A stretch of DNA of 34,522 nucleotides from a virus: the IMG/VR virus record IMGVR_UViG_3300042289_000426, positions 1 to 34,522 of that record; one strand, given 5' to 3'. Below, in pieces: positions 18,198 through 23,466 of this stretch (positions are counted from its first letter, which is position 1; each line of letters starts with the position of its first letter). Below the pieces are notes generated by a model. The model did no database searches. It was not told where the DNA came from and saw only the letters and a program-made list of their open reading frames with translations. Position numbers and translations under genes: made by a program.

Positions 18198-18258
18198 GAT
18201 AGGAATCAGCAAGGCCTCGTTGGACAGTCCGACGAGCTCATCACAGAAAGATAGATAG

Positions 18259-18750
18259 ATGACCACTCCCCGCCCCACCACACCAGCCGCCCGCATCAAG
18301 CGAGCCTTCGCTACCATCGAGAAGTACTACGACGAGGAATCAGGGCCCGCGCTGCTCGAGGTCCAGGCCTGCTGCCGCAGCTGCTCAACAAGCAACATCG
18401 ACGACACCGTCCCCACGGTCATCCTGTGGGAGGCCGACGGCAAGCTGAACAGCAAGCGCGGGTGGTACCGCCGACCCGCCGAGGACACGCCGTTCGTCGG
18501 ATACCTTGGGTACCTGAACCTGTCCGAGCACGACATGGACTCCGTGGTCAACGCCCTGGAATCTGTCGGTCTCGAGGTTGTCCGCCCCGCCGATGCGAAC
18601 ACCGCCATCAAGGTCACCATGTACCGCAACACCGAGCTCCGCCAGGCCTACCTGCGTGGCCTACGGGACGCGCTTGAGACCTTCTCCGACCTGGGCGTCG
18701 AGGACGCCTACGCTACCACCATCGCGGTGGAGAACGGAATCAAGGCATAA
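18259..18750 (+). CDS. First early-operon protein, DUF6891-like (tentative)
   Basis: A 163-residue protein. It has an N-terminal helical region (PAARIKRAFATIEKYYDEE), then ALLEVQACCRSCSTSN with a CCxxC cluster at about 38-42. A FVGYLGYLNLSEHDMDSVVNALESVGLEV segment follows, then beta strands (TAIKVTMYRN), then a C-terminal helix. The order cysteine cluster, aromatic beta region, VVxALxxxGLxV, xIxV strand resembles, from memory, bacterial DUF6891 proteins; this is unverified. Its codons are markedly GC-richer than those of the late genes. The ribosome site is weak (AGAAAG before the ATG). The TAA stop is followed after four bases by the hammerhead ribozyme, so the ribozyme defines the 3' end region of this message. 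Confidence 0.8.
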   Translation: MTTPRPTTPAARIKRAFATIEKYYDEESGPALLEVQACCRSCSTSNIDDTVPTVILWEADGKLNSKRGWYRRPAEDTPFVGYLGYLNLSEHDMDSVVNALESVGLEVVRPADANTAIKVTMYRNTELRQAYLRGLRDALETFSDLGVEDAYATTIAVENGIKA

Positions 18751-18754
18751 CACA

Positions 18755-18820
18755 GGCCGAAACCTGAAGGCGGTGATCACCGCCCTCGGGTCCAAGGGTC
18801 CGCCCCTTGCTGATGAGGCC
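18755..18820 (+). ncRNA. Type II hammerhead ribozyme
   Basis: All hammerhead elements are present in the stem-II-open order. Stem II is GGCC (18755-18758) with GGCC (18817-18820). G12-A13-A14 are GAA at 18759-18761. Stem III is ACCTGA (18762-18767) with TCGGGT (18786-18791), then an A/C mismatch, then GGCGGT (18769-18774) with ACCGCC (18779-18784) around a GATC loop. A15.1 pairs with U16.1, and the cleavage triplet is GTC, predicting a cut between 18792 and 18793. Stem I is CAAGGG (18793-18798) with CCCTTG (18804-18809) around a 5-nt loop. The core CTGATGA occupies 18810-18816. Cleavage would leave the next gene with a 65-nt leader bearing a 5' hydroxyl. The element fills the gap between two early genes. 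Confidence 0.9.
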
Positions 18821-18857
18821 CTCTCAACAGTCCCCACCCCAAACGAAAGGCACTACC

Positions 18858-19199
18858 GTGAGTAACAACATCCTCGACCAAATCAACCTGATAGAGCAGA
18901 CCTTCGGAATCAAGGTCGTCTACCACGACGTTCAGTCTGGCACTACCATCAAGTCCCAGTCCCACCGCCCCCTCTACCTGATAGCCCAGGAAATCAAGGC
19001 CGACTGGACCAAGGTCTACTTCGGTGCGGTCCCCTACCTAGACGCACTCTCGACCCTCGACCAAATCACCGACCGCTACTACGAGGACGACGCAGAGGAC
19101 ATCGTCCGCTACTTCCTCAGCAACGCCACAACATGGAAGGGCGACACCGCCCGACGCATCAAGGCCGAGCTGAAGGACATCCTGAAGGGAGCGAACTAA
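18858..19199 (+). CDS. Small early protein of unknown function, actinobacterial mobile-element style
   Basis: A 113-residue product starting at GTG 18858, behind GAAAGG. The open frame extends upstream to 18807 through the ribozyme's 3' part, but that extension is not protein-like. The sequence is mixed alpha/beta: FGIKVVYHDVQSG, then AQEIKADWTKVYFGAVPYLDAL, then AEDIVRYFLSNATTWKGDTARRIKAELKDIL. From memory, the YFGAVPYLxAM and FLxNAxxWxGxxARRIKxEL patterns recur in small proteins of actinobacterial phages and plasmids, with no assigned function. It is the first gene downstream of the ribozyme cut and is followed after one base by the next gene. Confidence 0.8.
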   Translation: MSNNILDQINLIEQTFGIKVVYHDVQSGTTIKSQSHRPLYLIAQEIKADWTKVYFGAVPYLDALSTLDQITDRYYEDDAEDIVRYFLSNATTWKGDTARRIKAELKDILKGAN

Positions 19200-19200
19200 C

Positions 19201-19377
19201 ATGGTACGCAAGTACATCGCAGAGATGAATCTCAAGACCAGCAGCTACGAGGTCTTCGACACTACGAACGGTCGACGCAGAGCGGTCGGAATCCCGACCC
19301 TCCGCGAGGCTCTTCGAATCGCACTCGCCCTGAACGCACAGGTTGCACAAGGAACAGACAAGGAGGAAGCACGATGA
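19201..19377 (+). CDS. Small early protein, 58 residues, unknown
   Basis: A frame starting at ATG 19201, just after the previous TAA and behind GGGAGCGAAC, and ending with TGA in an ATGA overlap with the next gene. The product begins MVRKYIAEMNLKTSSYEVFD, a beta-hairpin-like start. It then has a basic turn (NGRRRAVG) and a helix ending in Lys/Glu. It could be a small DNA- or protein-binding factor. No family is recognised. The tight junctions on both sides and the good codon pattern make it a real gene. Confidence 0.75.
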   Translation: MVRKYIAEMNLKTSSYEVFDTTNGRRRAVGIPTLREALRIALALNAQVAQGTDKEEAR

Positions 19378-19874
19378 ACACGACCCGCACTGAAGGCTCC
19401 AAATACACTGGCTTCCGCTCCGCGGTAGACATTGCCAAGGACATCCGCAAGGACATCAAGGAGGAGGTCGCCGCAGGGCGGCTCCCCAAGGACCTGAAGG
19501 TCTCGGTCCGCTCACGCTACTATGCAGGTGGGCAATCGATCGACATCAACTGGTCGTCATCGGTCGCAACGCATCAGGTCAAGGAAGTCTACGGACGACT
19601 GACACTGACCTACTCGACCCTCGGTGACGCCATCTTCAGAAAGCTGAAGTCTATCGCAGAGGCCTACAACTACGACAACAGCGACGCGACCGTCGACTAC
19701 TTCGACACCCTGTTCTACTGCTCGCCGCAGTGGGACTGGAAGGTGAAACTCAAGGGCACCAACATCTGGGGACTTGAACCACGAGTGGCCGAGACCATGC
19801 TCGTCCTCTTCAATGACGGAACACAACTAGACCAAGCACTGCAAATCGCAAAGAAACTGGAGGCACAATCATGA
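19374..19874 (+). CDS. LPD29-like small protein
   Basis: A 166-residue protein. Residues about 15-60 read FRSAVDIAKDIRKDIKEEV, then DLKVSVRSRYYAGGQSIDINW. From memory this order, an A-x-x-IRxxLK helix followed by FSVRSxxYxGGxSIxVxW, is the signature of the LPD29 domain (large polyvalent protein associated domain 29) found in phages and mobile elements; unverified. The remainder has a YDNSDATVDYFDTLFYCSPQWDW segment and a C-terminal helix. LPD domains travel with proteins delivered or made early in infection, and their biochemical role is unknown. It overlaps both neighbours by ATGA. Confidence 0.8.
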   Translation: MNTTRTEGSKYTGFRSAVDIAKDIRKDIKEEVAAGRLPKDLKVSVRSRYYAGGQSIDINWSSSVATHQVKEVYGRLTLTYSTLGDAIFRKLKSIAEAYNYDNSDATVDYFDTLFYCSPQWDWKVKLKGTNIWGLEPRVAETMLVLFNDGTQLDQALQIAKKLEAQS

Positions 19875-20197
19875 GCACGACCCTCGACACCCGCAAGATA
19901 GGACGCAACGCAAGCGAGCTGCTCTTCCGAGCAGTCGCACTCAAGTGGTACGGCGTAGCCCCAGCAAGGGTACGGCACTGGCAAGACACCCTCGCCCAGG
20001 CTTACCAGGCCCTGGCTGCAGGCCACCCGTCCCGCCTGGTGGACCTTCCAGAAGGTGCAACGTGCGCCGATGGTGGTACACGCGATGAAGCACAAGCAGT
20101 CCTCGATGCTTTCGATGATTACTTGGGACGCGACATCGTGTGGGCGGCCTACGAGATGGCTTCCTCTGGAGAGGCTGACTACGACGAGACTGCGTAG
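19871..20197 (+). CDS. Small helical early protein, unknown
   Basis: A 108-residue frame starting at ATG 19871 in an ATGA overlap with the previous stop. The sequence is mostly helical: ASELLFRAVALKWYGVAPAR, then HWQDTLAQAYQALAAGHPSRL, then a C-terminal DEAQAVLDAFDDYLGRDIVWAAYEMA segment and an acidic end. No motif is recognised. The TAG stop is followed after nine bases by the first tRNA-like structure, so this is the last gene of the first early segment. Confidence 0.75.
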   Translation: MSTTLDTRKIGRNASELLFRAVALKWYGVAPARVRHWQDTLAQAYQALAAGHPSRLVDLPEGATCADGGTRDEAQAVLDAFDDYLGRDIVWAAYEMASSGEADYDETA

Positions 20198-20206
20198 AAA
20201 GTCACA

Positions 20207-20262
20207 GCGTTTCCCCTGGTGGGGAGGTACCAGATCCGCAGGGTTCGATCCCCTGAAACGCA
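20207..20262 (+). ncRNA. Miniature tRNA-like structure 1
   Basis: GCGTTTC (20207-20213) pairs with GAAACGC (20255-20261), followed by an A in the discriminator position. Directly inside lies a T-arm, AGGG/CCCT around the canonical loop TTCGATC (20244-20250). The remaining 25 bases contain one hairpin, CTGGT/ACCAG around 8 nt (20216-20233), with a 2-nt linker before it and 5 nt after, as in a tRNA missing one arm. The loop has no recognisable anticodon and no CCA is encoded. It fits a minimal RNase P/RNase Z substrate. It lies in the 106-nt gap after the 19871 gene and is followed by a small hairpin (ACCCTC/GAGGGT, 20265-20279). Confidence 0.75.
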
Positions 20263-20303
20263 CGACCCTCGTCGAGGGTTCTCATACACCGAAAGGCAAC
20301 ACT

Positions 20304-20519
20304 ATGTCATGGCCAATGACCCATCCACGGTTCGACCGATACGACAATCCGTACGCGTCACCGCCACCCATGTACGACTCATCCGTCTGCGACAACTGCA
20401 GCGGACCCACAGGAGAAGAAGGACCGTCAGGCTGGACAACAGTCTGTCGGAACTGCAGAGAAAGTCTCTGGTCTTCTTCTATCGCCTACCTAGAGGAGGA
20501 CTACAGTGACTATCTCTAA
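20304..20519 (+). CDS. Small zinc-ribbon-type protein
   Basis: I start this gene at ATG 20304, 42 bases after tRNA-like structure 1, behind GAAAGG; the longer upstream frame would run through the RNA structure. The product has 71 residues. The N-terminal 25 residues are rich in Pro, Tyr and Arg. A CDNC (about 31-34) and a CRNC (about 50-53) then form a plausible four-cysteine zinc site around an acidic Gly-rich loop, and the tail is acidic. Small CxxC...CxxC proteins of this sort are common in early phage operons, usually without known function. It overlaps the next gene by 14 nt. Confidence 0.75.
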   Translation: MSWPMTHPRFDRYDNPYASPPPMYDSSVCDNCSGPTGEEGPSGWTTVCRNCRESLWSSSIAYLEEDYSDYL

Positions 20520-20649
20520 AGATGTCTGCCTCAGCTGCAGACTAGAAGCCGTCGATCACGACGACCCCCAGCATGGACTCTGCCATACCTGTTTGTCGGA
20601 GCACTCCCTATCCTGGGCTAAAATGGACAGGTACATCCTGTCAAACTAA
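20506..20649 (+). CDS. 47-residue zinc-knuckle micro-protein
   Basis: A GTG start at 20506 lies behind TAGAGGAGGACTACA, one of the strongest ribosome sites in the operon. The product starts VTISKDVCLSCRLEA and has a second pair in LCHTC, giving a CxxC...CxxC zinc-binding pattern. It ends in a Trp-containing tail. Its last codons lie in a hairpin (GACAGG/CCTGTC, 20626-20642). It is the second small zinc-type gene in a row and the last before the long structured gap. Function unknown. Confidence 0.75.
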   Translation: MTISKDVCLSCRLEAVDHDDPQHGLCHTCLSEHSLSWAKMDRYILSN

Positions 20650-20686
20650 CCGAGGCGAGCCAGGCTTCCCCCTGGCTCCCTCTCTC

Positions 20687-20731
20687 GGAGACACTCGGTG
20701 TCTTGCACAGGTTCGATCCCTGTGGTCTCCA
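20687..20731 (+). ncRNA. Miniature tRNA-like structure 2
   Basis: GGAGAC (20687-20692) pairs with GTCTCC (20725-20730), followed by a discriminator-like A. Inside is a perfect T-arm, CACAGG/CCTGTG around the canonical loop TTCGATC (20712-20718), giving a 12-bp stack as in real tRNAs. Only 13 bases replace the D and anticodon arms. The whole element is 45 nt. There is no anticodon and no encoded CCA (the next bases are CTGG). It is smaller than structure 1 but has the same T-loop and placement, in a gap right after an early gene. It most resembles a minimal RNase P substrate. Confidence 0.75.
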
Positions 20732-20928
20732 CTGGTAGGTCTATTTGTTGCGCGTCTTGCGATGCGCCGCTTGCCACCAACGGTTCTGTCCAGGGCGCAC
20801 GGCCCGACCGTGTGAAACCTGACCAGTACGACCCCCGCCAGCTTGCCGTCTACCCAACGAGCATGCGGTACTGGGTACGTGCAGGTCTGGCAACACAAAT
20901 CACTGTCCTAAACACGGTGCCAATGGAC

Positions 20929-20990
20929 GGACAGTCAAGCAGGGACGGCGTGCCGCCCGCCAAGGGCGGTCGCCACCAGGTGCTTGACTG
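20929..20990 (-). repeat. Imperfect palindromic element, copy B
   Basis: The 10-bp arms CAGTCAAGCA (20932-20941) and TGCTTGACTG (20981-20990) enclose GGCG/CGCC and CCGCCC/GGGCGG (20953-20969) around a 5-nt loop. Read on the minus strand, the order AGCACCTGG, GCCCTTGG, GGGCG, CCTGCTT, ACTGTCCGTCCATT matches the plus strand of copy A at 17249-17333. So the two are inverted copies of one element, about 3.7 kb apart. Confidence 0.55.
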
Positions 20991-21045
20991 CCGAGCTCAC
21001 TGGACAGAAACCACACAACCACTACCACCCCATAGGAGGATCAAA

Positions 21046-21675
21046 ATGCAAGACAACACGGCCCAAGAAGGTGTGCGCAAACTTGTGCATACGCTACTGT
21101 CGGGCTCATCAAGTAACTCACCATTCGATGACGAGAACGACGAACTACAAACGTTCTTATCTGAAGCTGCTCATCTCACCACCGATGATCTCACCGACCT
21201 AGGTGACGGTCTCGTGAGTGGGCCATCGACCCGCCGCAACCGAGCACGCGTCCGCTACCTAGCGGCGTTGCTACCAGGCAAGTCGCTGCACCAACTAGCA
21301 GACACCATCCACTACGTCATGGACAACTCCCACATCAGCATCACCGATGTACGCAACGTGCTTCGGGGAGGCAAGCGAGATGTACCAATCGACAAGATAC
21401 AAACCATAGGTTCCCTGCTAAACCAGGGCGCGTCGCTTCGAGCGACCGCGAAGGCAACAGGTGTCAGCTACGATACTGTCGAGCGCATCGAGTCCTTCAT
21501 CGGTATCGCCGAGGCTCGTCGTCTAAAGCTCGTAGACTTTGCATGCGATGCAGTCAGAGAGAGCTGGTCAGTACGTAACTTTGCAGCCAAGGCTGGCATC
21601 CCGAAGAGCACAGCACACCTGATCATGGGACGTGCCCGTGAGGTACTCGTAGAACTAGGAGAGGTAACAGCATGA
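21046..21675 (+). CDS. DNA-binding protein with two helix-turn-helix motifs
   Basis: ATG 21046 lies behind AGGAGG; the frame is open from 20698, but that extension covers the structured gap and is not protein-like. The product has 209 residues. An acidic N-terminus is followed by a basic stretch (STRRNRARVRYLAALLPGKS). One helix-turn-helix lies at about 124-152 (LLNQGASLRATAKATGVSYD, then TVERIES) and a second at about 172-200 (SWSVRNFAAKAGIPKSTAHL, then IMGRAREVL). Two such motifs in tandem suit a transcription regulator or a replication-initiation protein. It follows the palindrome-bearing gap, which may contain its target. Which role applies cannot be told from sequence alone. Confidence 0.8.
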   Translation: MQDNTAQEGVRKLVHTLLSGSSSNSPFDDENDELQTFLSEAAHLTTDDLTDLGDGLVSGPSTRRNRARVRYLAALLPGKSLHQLADTIHYVMDNSHISITDVRNVLRGGKRDVPIDKIQTIGSLLNQGASLRATAKATGVSYDTVERIESFIGIAEARRLKLVDFACDAVRESWSVRNFAAKAGIPKSTAHLIMGRAREVLVELGEVTA

Positions 21676-21869
21676 GCGAACAACTAGAAGTCCCTATCCA
21701 TGTACTGGTACGCCGTATCCGCCTGGAGATAGGCGACAACATGGATGCCCTGAACCTGTCGATCGGCATGGGCGAACACGCTTCAGCACAAGAGTACGCA
21801 GAGAGAATCAAGGTTCTACTCGGTGTGCTTGACGCACTACTAGCAGACGGAGAGGGGATCTACACATGA
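21672..21869 (+). CDS. 65-residue helical protein, unknown
   Basis: Starts at ATG 21672 (ATGA overlap with the HTH gene stop) behind GAGGTAACAGC. The product begins MSEQLEVPIHVLVRRIRLEI and is predicted to be two or three amphipathic helices, with a hydrophobic heptad pattern in the second half (RIKVLLGVLDALLAD). It may be a small dimeric partner of the upstream HTH protein. No family is recognised. Its stop overlaps the next start by ATGA. Confidence 0.7.
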   Translation: MSEQLEVPIHVLVRRIRLEIGDNMDALNLSIGMGEHASAQEYAERIKVLLGVLDALLADGEGIYT

Positions 21870-21970
21870 AGAAGATCATAGGCTGGGCCAAGTCAACACC
21901 AGAACGTGGCCTGTTCTTCGGACTCGTGGTGGGAATCACCATCGCCGAACTGGTAGGAGCATTACTATGA
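21866..21970 (+). CDS. 34-residue single-span membrane peptide
   Basis: ATG 21866 overlaps the previous TGA. The peptide begins MKKIIGWAKSTPERGLFFGL and continues as a hydrophobic helix (VVGITIAELVGALL), so a single membrane span with a positively charged N-terminus is expected. It is the first of four micro-genes chained by overlaps. Function unknown; small membrane peptides in early operons may modify the host envelope or exclude other phages. Confidence 0.6.
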   Translation: MKKIIGWAKSTPERGLFFGLVVGITIAELVGALL

Positions 21971-22056
21971 GGATCCTTCAGCTCATAGCACGCTACAGAG
22001 TTACGACCCTCGTCCTACTCACCACCATCATGCTTGTGCTTCAGGTCTGGAGGTGA
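21967..22056 (+). CDS. 29-residue single-span membrane peptide
   Basis: ATG 21967 overlaps the previous TGA as ATGA. The peptide starts MRILQLIARYRVTTLVLLTT and continues with a hydrophobic run (IMLVLQVW), ending in Arg. It has a basic N-terminus and one predicted membrane span. The AGGAGGTGA that ends this gene is also the ribosome site of the next micro-gene. Confidence 0.55.
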   Translation: MRILQLIARYRVTTLVLLTTIMLVLQVWR

Positions 22057-22061
22057 TCACA

Positions 22062-22124
22062 GTGTGCTGCGAACAATACCACCCATGCGAATGTAAGCCA
22101 GAGCAAAAGGAAGAGAAGGAATGA
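22062..22124 (+). CDS. 20-residue cysteine-rich micro-peptide
   Basis: GTG 22062 follows GGAGGTGATCACA, a near-perfect match to the 16S anti-Shine-Dalgarno sequence. The peptide is VCCEQYHPCECKPEQKEEKE, with four Cys and a His in the first 11 residues, a possible metal site, then a charged tail. It ends in a four-base overlap with the next ATG. Very short, so confidence rests on the ribosome site and the unbroken chain of overlaps. Confidence 0.45.
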   Translation: MCCEQYHPCECKPEQKEEKE

Positions 22125-22252
22125 TAACCTTCTTCATCCCAATGATCGTCGCCTCAGTATGGAGCCTAGACATCAACGATGTCAGGCAACGTAGGATGGC
22201 CCAAGCCATAATCATCATCGTCTACTCACTACTAGGAGCAGGATACCCATGA
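22121..22252 (+). CDS. 43-residue membrane peptide with two hydrophobic segments
   Basis: ATG 22121 overlaps the previous TGA and its stop overlaps the next gene's ATG at 22249. The peptide begins MITFFIPMIVASVWSLDIND, has a basic loop (VRQRRMAQ), then IIIIVYSLLGAGYP. Two membrane spans joined by a positive loop are expected. It is directly coupled to the RecB-like nuclease gene. Function unknown. Confidence 0.6.
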   Translation: MITFFIPMIVASVWSLDINDVRQRRMAQAIIIIVYSLLGAGYP

Positions 22253-23181
22253 CAGCAGAACGTAGCTTAGCAGTCTCATCTAGGTCTGGTGCCCACCATC
22301 AGTCTTCGATCGAGACCATTCTCGACGGATGCTCGTGGCAGTACTACCTGGCTAACGTCAGGAACATACCCACGAATCCAAAGCCGCATGCCCTCATCGG
22401 TACCAACTTCCACTCAGCCATTGAGATACATGAGGTAGCACGTATGAACGGCAAGACACTTCCCACCCTAGCCGAGATGCTCGAGCTGGCCGAGGAGTCC
22501 ATCCGCAAGGAGGCCGACCTAGTACCAGCAGAGATGATGATCGGTAAGGACGGTGAGACCTGGACTGCAGAAGACCTAGTCTCCATGTGTCACAACGCCA
22601 TCAACAACTGGTACTCAGAACCAGCAAGCGATGGGGAAAGCAACAGGGAGTGGATGCTAAAGCTCCAGCCTCTAGCCATCGAACCCTACTTCAAACTGGA
22701 ACTAGTCGAAGACGCCGATCCTATCGGCGGCTGGATCGACGGTGTCTACCAGGATGAGCAGGGCAAGATCTACCTGGTCGACCAGAAGACAGCAGGAGAC
22801 TTCTCTCGCTGGCCACTGGACGGCAAGGGTCACAGGTTCCAGGCTACCATGTACGGCACTGCGCTCGTCCTCTCTGAGGACTTCCCGCAAGTACAGAATC
22901 TGGACGACATACAGATGCACTATGTGATCAGCCGAACCAAGACTGGCACATCACGCATGGAGAAGGCTCGCCGTGTGGTAGTTCAGCCAGAGCTAGACGA
23001 CGTCGCAATGCTTGGGGATCGTATCCGTCAGGTAGAGGCAGTCATCAAGCACAAACTGTACGCACCTAACCCAACGTGGAATCTATGCAGTCCCAAGTAC
23101 TGTCCATTCTACAATGGATGCCAAGTAACTGGCGAGCTGCGCAAACCAGACGCCGAGTTCATTGCGAGGTATCGTGACTAA
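22249..23181 (+). CDS. RecB/Cas4-like PD-(D/E)XK exonuclease with probable Fe-S cluster
   Basis: A 310-residue nuclease. The core reads LIGTNFHSAIE (H55), PYFKLELV (near 147-153), GGWIDGVYQDEQGKIYLVDQKT (D164, D178, K180) and HRFQATMYG (Q198), the ordered motifs of the RecB/Cas4 superfamily. C28 near the N-terminus and C280, C285 and C291 near the C-terminus are the arrangement that holds a 4Fe-4S cluster in Cas4 and AddB-type proteins. Length and layout are typical of phage Cas4-like nucleases. It likely processes DNA ends during recombination-dependent replication, next to the helicase two genes downstream. It starts at ATG 22249, coupled to the membrane peptide gene. Confidence 0.9.
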   Translation: MTAERSLAVSSRSGAHHQSSIETILDGCSWQYYLANVRNIPTNPKPHALIGTNFHSAIEIHEVARMNGKTLPTLAEMLELAEESIRKEADLVPAEMMIGKDGETWTAEDLVSMCHNAINNWYSEPASDGESNREWMLKLQPLAIEPYFKLELVEDADPIGGWIDGVYQDEQGKIYLVDQKTAGDFSRWPLDGKGHRFQATMYGTALVLSEDFPQVQNLDDIQMHYVISRTKTGTSRMEKARRVVVQPELDDVAMLGDRIRQVEAVIKHKLYAPNPTWNLCSPKYCPFYNGCQVTGELRKPDAEFIARYRD

Positions 23182-23365
23182 CAGATACATCACAGTGACC
23201 GACATCTCCAACGGCCCCCATGGTGGGTATGTCTACGGACGTACTACCTGGAGGGTACCGATGGACTTCGATAACCACGAAGAGAAGTTGTTCGCAGAGA
23301 TCTGCGCCAACGGTACGATGACAGAGATAGAAGCCGCTGAGTGTGTGCGGCTGCTGAGAAAGTGA
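23174..23365 (+). CDS. 63-residue small protein, unknown
   Basis: GTG 23174, behind GCGAGGT and overlapping the nuclease stop by eight bases, is preferred to an upstream TTG. The product starts VTNRYITVTDISNGPHGGYV, a beta-rich half, followed by an acidic helix (EEKLFAEICANGTMTEIEAA). The second half looks like a small helical recognition domain but is not convincing as a helix-turn-helix. It overlaps the next micro-gene by four bases. No function is assigned. Confidence 0.65.
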   Translation: MTNRYITVTDISNGPHGGYVYGRTTWRVPMDFDNHEEKLFAEICANGTMTEIEAAECVRLLRK

Positions 23366-23466
23366 GCACTATCTACAATAGCAAGACGCCCTGTCCAAAG
23401 TGCATGCACAATGGGCGGACAGTAGTAAACAAGTCGACAACCACCCCTAAGAGAGGAACACAATGA
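23362..23466 (+). CDS. 34-residue CPKC micro-protein
   Basis: GTG 23362 overlaps the previous TGA (GTGA) and its stop overlaps the next ATG (ATGA), so it bridges its neighbours without a gap. The peptide begins VSTIYNSKTPCPKCMHNGRT, with one CPKC knuckle, and has a basic Thr/Lys tail. Half a zinc ribbon like this would need a partner or dimer. The frame is supported mainly by the tight overlaps. Confidence 0.5.
   Translation: MSTIYNSKTPCPKCMHNGRTVVNKSTTTPKRGTQ

Larger units (their letters stand above)
17110..18258. other. Divergent non-coding region, GC-rich
   Basis: About 1.1 kb between the leftward late and rightward early operons has no frame with a credible start and protein-like sequence. 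It is strikingly rich in CCTGG-type words and inverted repeats. These include the imperfect palindrome at 17249-17333, CTGTGA/TCACAG near 17375-17392, CCCTGAT/ATCAGGG at 17471-17493, the 12-bp palindrome GGGGGATCCCCC at 17636-17647 and CGAGC/GCTCG at 17873-17886. The 14-mer CCTGTCCAGGATAC at 17509 recurs inverted at 17946. One weak extended -10 (TGATAAAAT, 17589-17597) could serve the early operon but lacks a convincing -35. Promoters, a packaging site or a replication origin are the expected contents; none is proven. Confidence 0.5.
20650..21045 (+). other. Structured non-coding gap of the early operon
   Basis: About 395 nt between two early genes with no credible start codon. It contains successive strong hairpins: GAGCCAGG/CCTGGCTC (20657-20678), tRNA-like structure 2 (20687-20731), GCGCGTC/GATGCGC with a TTGC loop (20750-20767), CACGG/CCGTG (20798-20812), CCAGTAC/GTACTGG (20823-20874), ACTGTCC/GGACAGT (20902-20935) and palindromic copy B (20929-20990). 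The ACTGTCC pairing and copy B share bases, so they are mutually exclusive. The whole gap could be one structured RNA, or hold a regulatory or origin element. Confidence 0.55.

Noticed and set aside
17585-18254. Open frames in the GC-rich divergent region, up to 177 codons
   Set aside because: They lack ribosome sites, overlap each other in several frames and strands, and their Pro/Ser/Thr/Arg-rich sequence is what translated GC-rich non-coding DNA looks like.
20207-20731. Phage attachment sites derived from tRNA 3' ends
   Set aside because: T-arm plus acceptor 3' strands resemble attP cores, but both structures also keep the matching 5' acceptor strand at very short spacing, and no integrase or excisionase gene is visible.
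20207-20731. Ordinary tRNA genes
   Set aside because: There is no room for both D and anticodon arms, no anticodon loop with T33, and no matching acceptor strand at the normal distance of about 65 bases.
20698-21045. N-terminal extension of the HTH gene from 20698
   Set aside because: It would translate tRNA-like structure 2's T-arm and the hairpin-rich gap; the extension is not protein-like, while ATG 21046 has an AGGAGG site.
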